Source of the DNA: Thermosporothrix hazakensis
GTDB lineage: Bacteria > Chloroflexota > Ktedonobacteria > Ktedonobacterales > Ktedonobacteraceae
Assembly: GCF_003253565.1 (NCBI RefSeq)
Contig: NZ_QKUF01000025.1
Coordinates: forward strand, 1 to 34,744
Direction of reading: 5' to 3'
DNA length: 34,744 nucleotides
The notes below the pieces were generated by a model. That model saw only the letters and a program-made list of their open reading frames with translations, ran no database searches and had not been told where the DNA came from. A program made the translations under genes and the position numbers. Position 1 is the stretch's first letter. Each line of letters starts with the position of its first letter. Positions 22,284-31,296 of the stretch are shown here, one piece after another.

Positions 22284-23399
22284 TTATTGTGCAAACCGTG
22301 CAGGAAGAAATGATTGCATCAGTTGAGGCTGCTCACGATTGAGAATAAAGTCAGCTATAACTTTTCCTGTAATTGCGCTCAACATGACACCCACGCTGTT
22401 GTGACCGGTCGCGACAAACACGTTCTCCCACCCGGGAAGCGGCCCGAGGAGAGGGCGTAGATCAGGCGTTCGAGGACGTATGCCAGCCCACGCCCTCACC
22501 ATTGGACTGTCTGCAAGGGAGGGAAGCAGCTTACAGGCCGACGCACGCAACCATGCAACCCCTTCTGCAGTCACCTGCGGCTGAAGCCCGGCCTGCTCTT
22601 TTGTTGCGCCCACAAAGACCGTCTCACCTTTAGGAATAATGTAAGCGCCCTCACCAAAAATGATCTGCTGTACCGATTGCTCAGGTTGCTTAAGTGCCAG
22701 CATCTGGCCCTGCAACGGCTGAACTGCGAGCGGGGCATGCAGCCATTGTCCACATATAGTTGACCACGCACCCGCCGCGAGCACCAGATGTCGGCAGGAG
22801 ATCTCAAGTCCCTGGGCTGTCTGGAGACCTGTCACGCGCTCCTGCTGGATAGAGATATGACAGACGTCCTGTTCGGTATAGAGGTGCGCGCCAAGCCGTT
22901 GCGCAGCTCGGGCGTATGCTTGTACAAGCGCGGGAGCTGAGATATGGCCCTCTTCGGGAGCGTAGACAGCGGCAAGCACATCGGGCGAGAGCATCGGCAC
23001 CCGCTGTCGAGCCTCGTCGCCACTCAACCAGCACGGAGAGAAGCCAAGCGTCTGCCATGCCTCGTAGCGCTTCCGGAGGTGTGCCACCCGCTTTGGATTT
23101 CGCACAACACGTAACGCTCCCGTTTGTTCATAGCGAACCTGCATCTGTGCCGTCTCTTCCAGCTCTGGAAGCAGCGTCAGCAGTATATCCAGGCCAGAAA
23201 TGAGCAGCTCCGCCAGCGGCCCTGGTGCGCTAAGAGGGCCCAGTGGGGCGAGGAGCCCCGCCGCCGCGCCAGAGGCCTGTGAACCGATAGCCCCCCGTTC
23301 AAGCACCAGCGCGTCAATTGCATGTTTTCTCAAATAATAGGCGACGGCACAGCCAATAATTCCACCGCCAATAATGGCGACATCGGTTGTGTGCTTCAT
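22284..23399 (-). CDS. thiO: FAD-dependent glycine oxidase/D-amino-acid oxidase-like protein (ThiO type)
   Basis: 371 aa. It oxidises glycine (or D-amino acids) to an imino acid and hydrogen peroxide; ThiO supplies dehydroglycine for the thiazole of thiamine. The N-terminal dinucleotide motif VAIIGGGIIGCAVAYYL (7-23) ends in the FAD-ribose Glu (VLERG), followed by the DAO phrase SQASGAAAGLLAP. The C-terminal region (RAWAGIRPRTPDLRPLLGP; VATGHNSVGVMLSAITGKVI) carries the substrate-binding Arg and the FAD-contacting loop typical of ThiO. No other thiamine gene is in the window, so a standalone amine-oxidase role is also possible. The ribosome-binding site is weak. Confidence 0.85.
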   Translation of the reverse strand: MKHTTDVAIIGGGIIGCAVAYYLRKHAIDALVLERGAIGSQASGAAAGLLAPLGPLSAPGPLAELLISGLDILLTLLPELEETAQMQVRYEQTGALRVVRNPKRVAHLRKRYEAWQTLGFSPCWLSGDEARQRVPMLSPDVLAAVYAPEEGHISAPALVQAYARAAQRLGAHLYTEQDVCHISIQQERVTGLQTAQGLEISCRHLVLAAGAWSTICGQWLHAPLAVQPLQGQMLALKQPEQSVQQIIFGEGAYIIPKGETVFVGATKEQAGLQPQVTAEGVAWLRASACKLLPSLADSPMVRAWAGIRPRTPDLRPLLGPLPGWENVFVATGHNSVGVMLSAITGKVIADFILNREQPQLMQSFLPARFAQ

Positions 23400-23646
23400 T
23401 CTGTTCTCGACTCATACTCAAACAGGTCTTCAAATACATCAGTATAGATCATTTCTCTTCCCAGAAAAAGAGGAAAAATGTTCTAGCTAAAAGAGAGCGT
23501 TTCCAGCGCAACTTCTCCGCTATCTTCCCTTTACAACTCATTTAAAAATCGATATACTGAGAAGGAGAGTGCTCAACCGGGAGAGCATCGATCCGACAAC
23601 AAGCGAGTTATATGTGCGTTGAAGCCAAACAATACACAAAAAAGAT

Positions 23647-23673
23647 GCTCGCGTGTTAACGGGCCACGCGAGC
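23647..23673. repeat. 9-bp GC-rich hairpin
   Basis: Perfect arms GCTCGCGTG and CACGCGAGC (23647-23655, 23665-23673) with a 9-nt loop in otherwise AT-rich noncoding DNA. A terminator or structured RNA element is possible. Confidence 0.5.
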
Positions 23674-23725
23674 AACTCAACTCACTTCCTGTACAGAAAG
23701 CCAGCAAGTAAGCTGAAAGCAAAGT

Positions 23726-23740
23726 TGACACAATGTGTCA
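23726..23740. promoter_or_regulatory. Palindrome TGACAC-AAT-GTGTCA overlapping a -35 box
   Basis: Perfect 6-bp arms around AAT. The left arm forms TTGACA (23725-23730), a consensus -35 element; a weak -10 would follow near 23748. A similar but wider pair of the same arms (TGACAC-N7-GTGTCA) occurs at 26691-26709. This looks like a repressor operator placed over a promoter. Confidence 0.45.
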
Positions 23741-24130
23741 GAGCTTCAGAATGGAGGCAAAAAAGATGCTCATTCTTTCTCTATTTTAAGGCATTATTCG
23801 ATTAGATGTCAAGTGGATCTTTTTTTGCATCACCTTCATAGAAAGCGTGTTCAAAAAGCGGAAGAGCTGATTCAGGCACACATTTTCAATAGCATCGATT
23901 TTCCAGGCAGCATCTTTATGTATCAGATGCACATCAGACATATGAGCACCTGATGTTTCATCAAGTATCAATATGGCTTTAATCCGTCTCTTTTACCCGA
24001 GGTGCAGCTTCTATCAGAAAGGAACAGAGGAACGAAGTACTACGTGATTGGCACAGTTACCTGATAGGGCGTTGTACCGTGTTCCAGAAGAGAGGATAAA
24101 GTAGCCTCAATTTTTTATGTACAGGAGACA

Positions 24131-25147
24131 ATGCCTATGAGCAAGAAGAATCGACAAATTGTGCTGGCAAGTCGTCCACAAGGATGGGTACAGGAGAGCA
24201 ATTTTCGTCTTGTCGAGACCGATGTACCCGCACTCAAAGATGGTGAAGTATTAGTCAAAAATATCTATCTTTCACTCGATCCATATATGCGAGGTCGCAT
24301 GAACGCGACGAAATCCTATGCCAGTAGCGTCGAAATTGGACAGGTTATGGTCGGGGGGACCGTTGGCAAGGTGGAGGCCTCCAAAAACCCGCAATTTCGG
24401 GAAGGAGACGCGGTACTTGGCTATTTTGGCTGGCAGGAGTACGGGATCTCCGATGGTAAGGGCCTGCAAAAGTTGCCTGAAAGCAAGGATATTCCGCTCT
24501 CGACTTATCTGGGGGTGCTTGGCATGCCGGGACTGACCGCCTGGGTCGGCCTGATCGAGATCTGCCAGCCAAAACCGGGAGAAACAGTTGTCGTTTCTGC
24601 CGCCTCTGGCGCGGTGGGAAGCGTGGTCGGACAGCTTGCAAAAGCTCATGATTGCTGTGTAGTCGGTATCGCGGGCGGGCCTCAGAAGTGCAATTACATC
24701 GTCCAGGAGCTCGGGTTTGATCAGGCGGTCGATCATCGTGCCGGGAATTTACAGGAAGATCTGGAAAAAGCCACGCCGAACGGCATTGATATCGATTTCG
24801 AGAATGTTGGCGGCGAGGTGATGGATACAATACTCGGCCGTTTGAATACATTCGCCCGTATCGCGCTGTGCGGCATGGTCTCGCAATACAACGAGACACA
24901 GCCGGCTCAGTTCCGCAACTTCGGGGCGATGATCGCCAGTCGCGTCAAGATGCAGGGGTTCCTGGTCGGTGACTATCAGCATCTCTGGCCCCAGGCCCAG
25001 GAAGAACTTACTTCCTTGCTTCAGGCCGGGAAGCTCAAGTATCGCGAGAGTATCGCGCATGGCGTGGAGAACGCGCCAAAGGCGTTTATAGGCATGCTCA
25101 AAGGCGAGAATTTCGGCAAGCAACTGGTGAAACTCTCCGAAGAATAG
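24131..25147 (+). CDS. NADP-dependent MDR oxidoreductase (prostaglandin reductase/CurA-like)
   Basis: 338 aa zinc-independent medium-chain reductase that reduces alpha,beta-unsaturated ketones or aldehydes with NADPH. The N-terminal phrase KNRQIVLASRPQGW and NIYLSLDPYMRGRM are signatures of the LTB4-dehydrogenase/YncB/CurA group. The Rossmann motif VSAASGAVGSVVGQLAKAH (about 155-173) and late DFENVGGEVMD and GFLVGDY phrases follow. The zinc-ligand Cys/His of alcohol dehydrogenases are absent, as expected. AGGAG precedes two ATG codons (24131, 24137); either may be used. Single gene, probably in detoxification of reactive carbonyls. Confidence 0.94.
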   Translation: MPMSKKNRQIVLASRPQGWVQESNFRLVETDVPALKDGEVLVKNIYLSLDPYMRGRMNATKSYASSVEIGQVMVGGTVGKVEASKNPQFREGDAVLGYFGWQEYGISDGKGLQKLPESKDIPLSTYLGVLGMPGLTAWVGLIEICQPKPGETVVVSAASGAVGSVVGQLAKAHDCCVVGIAGGPQKCNYIVQELGFDQAVDHRAGNLQEDLEKATPNGIDIDFENVGGEVMDTILGRLNTFARIALCGMVSQYNETQPAQFRNFGAMIASRVKMQGFLVGDYQHLWPQAQEELTSLLQAGKLKYRESIAHGVENAPKAFIGMLKGENFGKQLVKLSEE

Positions 25148-25248
25148 CCACTCTTCAGCATCCAGCCGAGCAGTCAGAGCGTGTATTCCTCAAACTGCAC
25201 TCTCTCCAGGCTGGATGCTCCTGCACTATTTTTCGCATATTGCCTTTT

Positions 25249-26253
25249 TCAGTGCGCCCCCTTTTCGTGTTGCAGTATAAAGCGCTGTTGCACCCACTGT
25301 GTAATCAGGTCGAGATAGCCGGGCGCAAGGGACTGCTGTTCAGGGGGTAGCAGAAACGAACGATCCATCTCGCGAAAACCACCTGTCTGGCTCAAGAACA
25401 GGGCGTGATCGGCCTGAGGAATGGTCGTTACAGTAACATCAGGATTGTGCTTGAGGGCAGAAGTATAGAGGCGGGCGCACTCCTGTCCGTTGATAATTGT
25501 GTCACGTTCGCCAAAAACGGCCAGGAACGGGCAACGAACCTCTTTCAAGAGCGAGAGTATATCGCTGTGTGCCTCTCCATGCATATGCTGCTCATAGCGC
25601 TTCTGATCCCAGATCCCGGCATCTCTGAGCCAGGGTTCCTGCAACATCAACCGTTGCAAGCTTTCAACCAGGCTATAGGGGGCCTGGGCCCTTTGCAGAA
25701 ATAAGCGAATTTTGCTGAAAGCCAGTGCTCGATCAACGTCAGTGAGCTCATATCCTTCTGTCAACAGGTGATTGGTCACACGAAACAGTTCCTGCTCATC
25801 GCCGATGTCAGGCGGAACCGAGGCAGCAATCATAAACGCAACGGCCTCTGAAGCCAGCGTATAGATCAGGGGAAGGATCTGCCCGGCCTGGCTAATCCCC
25901 CAGAGCCCGACCTTATCGGCAGCGATATCGGACCGCCTCCGAAGCCAGTTCAGCGCTGCTACACCCTCTTCTGCTCGCTCCTGCTGACTTTGCGTTGTCC
26001 AGTCGCCTGATGAAGCGCCAATGCCGGGCTTATCCCATGAAAGCGTGGCGATGCCCCGTCGCGTGAAGGCCTCCCAATAGTGAGGAAACATCCCAAGCCC
26101 ATCACGCGCCATCGAGCCAGCGCCCGGCAGAAGCAGCACGGCAGGAAAGGGGCCGGAACCCTCCGGCAAGCAAAGCGTTCCAGCAAGAACAGTGTCCCCG
26201 TTTTGAAAGGCGATCTCTTCCTGTCGATATGACAGCATGGAATGCTTTGACAA
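25249..26253 (-). CDS. Alpha/beta hydrolase (dienelactone hydrolase/BAAT-like)
   Basis: 334 aa. Catalytic triad: S121 in GLWGISQAGQ, D251 in FGERDTIING, H283 in QADHALF. Oxyanion-hole region LLPGAGSMARDG follows the first core strand. The lid (about 150-225) is long and helical. The family includes esterases, peptidases and acyltransferases; the substrate is unknown. The frame extends to 26415, but AAAGGAG at 26266-26272 points to a start near 26253 (TTG); ATG 26238 is the next choice. Single gene, with short spacing only to its convergent neighbour at 25147. Confidence 0.88.
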   Translation of the reverse strand: MSKHSMLSYRQEEIAFQNGDTVLAGTLCLPEGSGPFPAVLLLPGAGSMARDGLGMFPHYWEAFTRRGIATLSWDKPGIGASSGDWTTQSQQERAEEGVAALNWLRRRSDIAADKVGLWGISQAGQILPLIYTLASEAVAFMIAASVPPDIGDEQELFRVTNHLLTEGYELTDVDRALAFSKIRLFLQRAQAPYSLVESLQRLMLQEPWLRDAGIWDQKRYEQHMHGEAHSDILSLLKEVRCPFLAVFGERDTIINGQECARLYTSALKHNPDVTVTTIPQADHALFLSQTGGFREMDRSFLLPPEQQSLAPGYLDLITQWVQQRFILQHEKGAH

Positions 26254-26812
26254 AGAAATCGTTTCACTCCTTTTGTAGAATCTGTTACTCGAAAGTATAC
26301 CAGATATTCTTCTCAAAAGTATAGTCTCATGCGGACACGTGCGCATATACGTCACCGCTCTCCCTTTCAATAAACGGCCAGGCAGAGCAGTTTTCACTCC
26401 CCGTTCCCGGGACAAGCATAGAGGTCTCTCATTGAGAAATAATCATATAGTTGGCTTGATTATTCGGGAAATAGCAGGTGCTCATTCTCGCTTCAAAATA
26501 CAGGAAAGCAGCCATTGCTCGGTGATATCTCTTTTCTATCAATAGTGCAGTACTCCATTTTCTTCCTTGCACACATGTACAAAATACCCTATACTCTTCA
26601 AAGAAGTTACCCTTTGGAATGGAATACAGAGCAGCCAAACATGCAAGAGGAAAATGAGCGCGACAGCTTCAGCGACTCAGTGAACATCATTGACACAGGA
26701 GCAGTGTCAGAAGCCTTTCAGCCAGCCTGGAAGATTACACCAGGCAATGCAGGTAGAACAGCCAGAGAAGCGCGTTCAGCCTGACAACCACTAATCGGAG
26801 TATCGCTTTATC
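26254..26812. other. Intergenic region, one doubtful small frame
   Basis: About 560 bp. A frame from ATG 26641 to 26784 (MQEENERDSFSDSVNIID..., 47 codons) is possible, lies just before the membrane-protein gene, and has no convincing ribosome-binding site. The palindrome TGACAC-N7-GTGTCA (26691-26709) lies inside it. No other gene is supported. Confidence 0.4.
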
Positions 26813-27328
26813 ATGTCAAAACATACGCAGACGGAACCAGAAGCTCGCAAGCCAGCCACACCCCGTTATCGGCTCTGGCTCTGCATTGTGGGCCTGGTTG
26901 CTTTTTTGTTACCGCAATTACTTCTTCCCGGAGGCTTGCTACAGCGCCTCATCTTGAGCCCATTCAGCTCGGGGGGCTTCGGCTTTATCCCCGGCGTCAT
27001 GCTCCCTGAAGCGCAATATCAAATTCCGCTCCTGCTGCTGGCGGCCCTGTGCATGATGGTTGTCTGGCAGCGTACGGTACACAGACCGGGACGCAAGCCA
27101 GGAGCCCGCCGAGGCGCAATCGCAGGCCTCTGGACCGGACTGCTTATCCCTCTGATCTTTACCATAGCCTCTCTCCTCTTCTACATCATAACCACGCCTC
27201 AAAATGCTGACACTAACTCTTCTATACAAATGCTGTTCTGGATCCTTCTGCTTGCTATACCTCCCAGTATGGTTGTATTTGCCCTCGCCGGTGCTGTGCT
27301 CGGTTTACTGGAACAGCGCTTTCACTGA
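26813..27328 (+). CDS. Membrane protein of unknown function (171 aa)
   Basis: 171 aa with four hydrophobic segments (about 22-42, 67-86, 103-124 and 137-162). The N-terminus is basic and proline-containing (EARKPATPRYR), and a basic loop (RPGRKPGARRG) follows helix 2, placing both in the cytoplasm. No family recognised. GGAG lies about 13 bases before the ATG, rather far. A strong hairpin follows the stop. Confidence 0.7.
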   Translation: MSKHTQTEPEARKPATPRYRLWLCIVGLVAFLLPQLLLPGGLLQRLILSPFSSGGFGFIPGVMLPEAQYQIPLLLLAALCMMVVWQRTVHRPGRKPGARRGAIAGLWTGLLIPLIFTIASLLFYIITTPQNADTNSSIQMLFWILLLAIPPSMVVFALAGAVLGLLEQRFH

Positions 27329-27351
27329 TTCTCTCATTTCACGAAAAATAA

Positions 27352-27388
27352 AAGAGCCTGTATCGACCATTTATCTATACAGGCTCTT
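27352..27388. terminator. Bidirectional terminator
   Basis: Perfect 12-bp stem (27352-27363 with 27377-27388, 13-nt loop), preceded by an A-rich run, between the convergent ends at 27328 and 27449. Confidence 0.75.
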
Positions 27389-27448
27389 CGTGGCATCCAG
27401 AGCGCTCGTCAAATAGTTCCTATCGCGCAGAGAGCAAGGGTGCTCTGC

Positions 27449-28126
27449 CTACTTTACCTGGAACGTTTTGACAGCAGCAAGCTTTTCATCACTGCACGAG
27501 GATGTGCTGCACCAGTAGAATTCAACGGCACCATATCCAGATTCGTAATATTCATGCGAATAGTAGCCACCGCCATACTCGCGGCCCATCTCAAGCGGCT
27601 CTCCCGTATCGGGTGGATCTCCGTTGAAGTACCATTTCGTGGTTACATAACCCACCGCACCCTCTTCAACATCGAAACTCGCGTATATAGTTTGTCCAGA
27701 GTTAAAAACATCATACGATGTAGTACCGTCTTTAGAGTCGGTAAGAATAGTAATTTTGAATTTTGCTTCAGCACTGGACGAAACAGTATTGCCGGAAGGC
27801 GGGTTGAGCTCGGTATAGGGCGTCGGCGAGAGCGCGTACGCGGCGGTTGCAGTGATTTCAGCCTCGCTGGTCGCCGTTTCCTCAGCCGTTTCAGTCGCAC
27901 TATAGTTGCTGGTCTCGAATAGACCGAGACCAAAAGCCCCGCCAAGCGCAAAAATACCGGCGCAGACACAGGCACCAATTAACAAAAGCGCTCCTAGAAT
28001 AGAAAGAGTGACAATAAGACCTGTATTGCGCTTTTGTGGCGGCATGCTGTATTGAACCGGCTGGCCGCAGCGGGGGCATGCAGGAGCGCCAGGCGGTAAG
28101 TCAAATCCACATGAAGGGCAACGCAT
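27449..28126 (-). CDS. Zinc-ribbon single-pass membrane protein with extracellular domain
   Basis: 225 aa. The N-terminal zinc ribbon (MRCPSCGFDLPPGAPACPRCG, spread over residues 1-21; two CxxC pairs) is cytoplasmic. A short linker ends in QKRN before one hydrophobic helix (about 35-60). After an Ala/Thr/Glu/Ser-rich low-complexity stalk (about 72-95) comes an extracellular beta-rich domain of about 120 residues (KFKITILTDSKDGTTSYDVF; DVEEGAVGYVTTKWYFNG) with one Cys pair (WCSTSSCSDE). The start at 28126 has AAGGAG six bases upstream; a frame extended to 28243 lacks the site. The layout, zinc ribbon-TM-stalk-beta domain, is common in Chloroflexota and Actinobacteria; the function is unknown. 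Confidence 0.8.
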   Translation of the reverse strand: MRCPSCGFDLPPGAPACPRCGQPVQYSMPPQKRNTGLIVTLSILGALLLIGACVCAGIFALGGAFGLGLFETSNYSATETAEETATSEAEITATAAYALSPTPYTELNPPSGNTVSSSAEAKFKITILTDSKDGTTSYDVFNSGQTIYASFDVEEGAVGYVTTKWYFNGDPPDTGEPLEMGREYGGGYYSHEYYESGYGAVEFYWCSTSSCSDEKLAAVKTFQVK

Positions 28127-28437
28127 ACAAAACTCCTTCTCGAATTCATACAGATAGAGTTGTTCCGTGGTGGGAGGTTCAGCAGAAAGCGAGATGTCAC
28201 TTTCTGCCACACCGAAATATTTCCATCTAAAGATCAGCAGCAATTATCATAACAGGAAAGATACACACTCGCCAGCTTCTTTAAAATGAAGCCCGTCACA
28301 ATTTGGTTTCTTTTGAACGGATTTTTCTTTCCCAAGAAAAGGGGCCAAGGATAACGGATGAGCTTTAAAAGAGAGGTGAGAACAAGCGAAGGGTGTTCTC
28401 TCATAGCCTTTTTCGTCTGCCATGTGAAAAAATCGCA

Positions 28438-28466
28438 TTGAAAGTAAAATCATATCGTTTTATACT
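28438..28466 (+). promoter_or_regulatory. Promoter for alpha/beta hydrolase gene
   Basis: TTGAAA (28438-28443), 17-bp spacer, TATACT (28461-28466), start near 28473, leaving a 36-nt leader with GGGAG before the ATG at 28509. Confidence 0.6.
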
Positions 28467-28508
28467 GTTTTATAGGTAATTGGAGCCTGGAAGTAAAGTG
28501 AGGGAGAA

Positions 28509-29357
28509 ATGCAAAGAAACACACATCGTTGTAGCGGCTTTGCGGAAGTGAATGGAACACGGCTCTATTTCGAGATGGCCGGGAAAGGACGGCCTCTGGT
28601 TTTGCTTCACGGGCACTTTTTAAACCATACTCTCTGGAATATGCATTTTGATGTGCTCGCACAGCATTACCGCGTTCTTCGCTTTGACCTGCGTGGTTTC
28701 GGTCAATCCGCTCCCTACCTGACGGAACCGCGTCCCTTTTTCTGGCATGAGGATCTGTGGCACCTCCTGCATTACTTCGAGTTGAAACCTGCCTCACTGA
28801 TTGGCTTCTCGCTTGGTGGAAAAGTCGCGCTCGATTTCGCCCTATCACAACCGGATATGGTAGAATCTCTCGTCCTGGTCTCGACCGGCGTCAGCGGCTT
28901 TCACATCAAAGAGCGCACACGAGGAAAACCGCTTGAGGACGCTTTCCATTCGATCGAGCAGGCATTAGAACAAGAGGATCTTGAACGAGCAGCAGACCTC
29001 TGTCTGCGCACCTGGACGATTGGTCCACATCGCACGGAGGAGCAAGTCAGCGCCAGAGTTCGCAACTTTATCCGGCGCGGCACCCTGCACCAATGGATGA
29101 ATCAATCCCACAAAGTGCTTCAGCCTCTGGAGCCAGCTCCACCCGCATTTGAGCGTCTTGAAGAAGTACAGGCTCCCACGCTCATTCTTGCTGGCACCCA
29201 GGACGTTCCGGCCAGCGTTGAACTGGCGGAAATCCTGCGCAAGCGCATCCGCAGGGCTCGCAGAGTGCTCATTCCCGACGCAGCACATCATCTGATCCTG
29301 GAACATCCTGAGCTGTTTAATCGTATCGTGCTCGATTTCCTGGCAACATACCGATAA
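28509..29357 (+). CDS. Alpha/beta hydrolase (haloperoxidase/esterase-like)
   Basis: 282 aa, typical single-domain alpha/beta hydrolase. Oxyanion motif HGHF (34-37), nucleophile S101 in GFSLGG, acid D232 in LAGTQDVPAS, base H260 in DAAHHLILEHP. The phrase YRVLRFDLRGFGQSAPY is characteristic of the family that includes 3-oxoadipate enol-lactonase and non-haem haloperoxidase-like esterases. The substrate cannot be inferred. GGGAG precedes the ATG and a promoter lies just upstream; a hairpin follows the stop, so it is monocistronic. Confidence 0.92.
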   Translation: MQRNTHRCSGFAEVNGTRLYFEMAGKGRPLVLLHGHFLNHTLWNMHFDVLAQHYRVLRFDLRGFGQSAPYLTEPRPFFWHEDLWHLLHYFELKPASLIGFSLGGKVALDFALSQPDMVESLVLVSTGVSGFHIKERTRGKPLEDAFHSIEQALEQEDLERAADLCLRTWTIGPHRTEEQVSARVRNFIRRGTLHQWMNQSHKVLQPLEPAPPAFERLEEVQAPTLILAGTQDVPASVELAEILRKRIRRARRVLIPDAAHHLILEHPELFNRIVLDFLATYR

Positions 29358-29366
29358 ACAGAAAAA

Positions 29367-29394
29367 GGAGATGTCCCACCTCCGAGACATCTCC
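29367..29394 (+). terminator. Hairpin after alpha/beta hydrolase
   Basis: 9-bp stem (29367-29375 with 29386-29394, 10-nt loop), preceded by AAAAA, starting 9 bp past the stop at 29357; it also lies downstream of the convergent MFS gene. Confidence 0.65.
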
Positions 29395-29454
29395 TACGCA
29401 CGTTCGACGAGGCGTGCCTTTTCCTTTCCTTCTTATCAGGGCTCTTCGACTCTT

Positions 29455-30657
29455 CTATATTTGCTGCCTTCGCTCAAGTTTGAGCGCAAGCATCGACATA
29501 ACCAGCGCCATACAGACAATGAAGCAGAGCGCCAGGCGTAGCGAAGACGCCTCAGCCAGCCAGCCAACCACAACCGGGCCGCTTAATGACGAGACGTAGC
29601 CAACACCCGTGATTAGCGCTATTGCGGCTCCTCCATGCAAACGCCCGGCAGCTCCGATGACCGTCGGCGCGATGCCCGCAACACCAATGCCGAGCAGGGC
29701 AAAGCCCAGAAATGCGGTCGGCGTCGTGGGAACCAGCAGCGCAAGCCCTAGCCCTGACGCAGCCAGTAGAGCCGCCCCACAGACAAAACGACGCGGCCCA
29801 AGCAGAGCGACAACCCGATCAGTGCTGAATCGCCCGATGGACATCGTAAACGTGTAAACAGAGTAGGCCAGCGCGGCAATACCGGCGCCACTCTGCACCG
29901 TGTCACGCATATAGATTCCGCTCCAATCGCTCATTACGCCCTCGGAGAGGAAGGCACAAAAGGCGATGACTATCAGAATCAGTAACGCTCCTTTTGGGCG
30001 CAGCGAGGCCGTTTTGTCCTGCTTCTGATGCTGCTCTTCCGGTACAAAGTGCATGGTTGCCAGCAAGCCACCAATCAGCTAGACAATACTCATCAGGCCA
30101 AAATGGAGCCAGACCGGCATATTGATTGACGCGGCGCCCGCACCAATCAGCGAGCCAGCGACACCCCCGAAGCTCCAAAAGGCGTGAAAGCTCCCCATCA
30201 ACGGACGATTGTATCGCTGCTCCACTGCAACGCCTGCCACGTTGATCGCGATATTCGTCAGGCTGGACCCAAGGGCATAGACACCAAGCATACAGGCAAG
30301 CGCCCAGACGTTTGGCATCATCCCGAGCAAGGGAAATAAGAGACAATAAAAAAGAAATCCTATAAATGCAGTTGTACGAGATCTCAGGCGTACTACCAGC
30401 GTCCCGGAAATGGGCAAGCTGAGCAATGAGCCACAATTGAGACCGAAAAGCGCGATCCCGAGCGTTCCCGGCGTCAGATGCAATTGCTCGCTGACGGCAG
30501 GAATACGCGCCGCCCAGGTGGCAAAAGTCATCCCGGTAATGAAAAAGGTCGTCGCGACCGCGATACGGGCACGGCGTGGGGTTTGCCTCCGGATGCTCCC
30601 AACGACGGCGGGCTGCTGCGCGAGAGATTGCGGTGTAGAGAGTACTATTTCTTCCAT
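29455..30657 (-). pseudogene. MFS transporter interrupted by one in-frame TAG (YbjJ/fucose-permease-like)
   Basis: Two halves of one 12-helix transporter in the same frame. Upstream part from about 30657 (ATG, MEEIVLSTPQ) through SGTLVVRLRSRTTAFIGFLF and NRPLMGSFHAFWSFGGVAGS, ending LHFGLMSIV-TAG at 30079-30081. Downstream part resumes at once with LIGGLLATMHFVPEEQ, through SEGVMSDWSGIYMRD, to the stop at 29455. The motifs FHAFWSFGGV and EGVMSDWSGIY mark the YbjJ-like sugar/drug-efflux group. The single TAG lies after helix 6, at the central loop. The rest of the frame is undamaged, so the mutation is recent, a sequencing error, or read through. The start is uncertain; GTG codons just before ATG 30657 are alternatives. 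Confidence 0.85.
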
Positions 30658-30714
30658 CACCACTTCGACGGTTTTCCTTTGACAAAAGTAACAACCGATC
30701 AGTATTCTCGGCAA

Positions 30715-31068
30715 CGTAGCTCCGTCCGCCCGAGAAGAGCCCTCCTCTTTGCGCTCCTATGCAGCATTCGGCATATGTTCACCGGATATGGCTTTTCCCC
30801 TCCTCGCTTTTTTGTCCATCATTCCCCCTACAGCTCGTTTCCGCATGGAATATGAGCAGCGTAGAACGGCATCTGATCCGGGCTCACGGCATCGAGCAAG
30901 GTTCCTGTATTTTGCCTCTTTTGTTGCAATATATCATATTAATATGGTAACTCTATACATTCAACGCTATCATCCTTTTTGCGAACTCTTTCGAGCAGCA
31001 AGACTTCATATGGCCTATCCAAACAATATCGGGTGACCTCCTCCCTGGCGCTGTTTTTCCGGCCTAGG
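30715..31068. other. Intergenic region with near-perfect palindrome
   Basis: About 350 bp between the divergent MFS gene and the small ORFs at 31069. Short frames on the plus strand have no ribosome-binding site. The only structured element is the palindrome at 30932-30949. No gene is supported. Confidence 0.45.
30932..30949. promoter_or_regulatory. 18-bp near-perfect palindrome
   Basis: TATCATATTAATATGGTA is self-complementary except at one position pair. It is an operator-like site of the size used by TetR/MarR/PadR dimers, upstream of the small ORFs at 31069. The segment GTTACCATATT on its minus strand resembles one arm and the centre of the palindrome at 2277 (10 of 11 positions). Confidence 0.4.
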
Positions 31069-31296
31069 ATGGAGAAGGCTACAAACACGTATTGCCATTT
31101 TTACAGGATGGTGCGGCATGTCGGGCTACTTCGCGCCTGGCATAGCATCGCAGTTGAACGGCGTACCTGGCAGGGGGATCGGTACCCGCTTCTACCTTCC
31201 CTGCGCCCCCTTCAGGCCGTGCACCGGCCAGGCTCGTGGTACGGCCTCATTGGAGCAGGGGACGCGATATGTACATTGAAACCGAAAAGAAGGTGA
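31069..31296 (+). CDS. Small basic protein, possible (75 aa)
   Basis: 75 aa, rich in Arg, Trp and Leu: HVGLLRAWHSIAVERRTWQG and YPLLPSLRPLQAVHRPGSWY. GC content and codon use are higher than in the AT-rich DNA just upstream, suggesting real coding. ATG 31069 has only a weak site (CTAGGAT); ATG 31108 is an alternative. It overlaps the next small ORF. No family recognised. Confidence 0.4.
   Translation: MEKATNTYCHFYRMVRHVGLLRAWHSIAVERRTWQGDRYPLLPSLRPLQAVHRPGSWYGLIGAGDAICTLKPKRR

Larger units (their letters stand above)
23400..24130. other. 730-bp noncoding region with repeats and palindromes
   Basis: No gene is supported. It contains a 14-bp direct repeat CAAAAAAGATGCTC (23637-23650 and 23758-23771). 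The first copy runs into a 9-bp hairpin (23647-23655 with 23665-23673). It also contains the palindromic promoter region at 23725-23740. A frame from 23735 to 23953 has no ribosome-binding site. ATG codons inside both repeats open only 4- and 7-codon frames, the second after GGAGG. The region may carry an untranslated RNA or leader. Confidence 0.5.

Noticed and set aside
23637..23771. Two copies of CAAAAAAGATGCTC considered as CRISPR-like or iteron repeats
   Set aside because: Only two short copies, 121 bp apart and with unlike flanks; no array or replication gene nearby.
23735..23953. 72-codon plus-strand frame in the noncoding region
   Set aside because: GTG start inside the palindrome, no ribosome-binding site, mixed composition without a recognisable fold.
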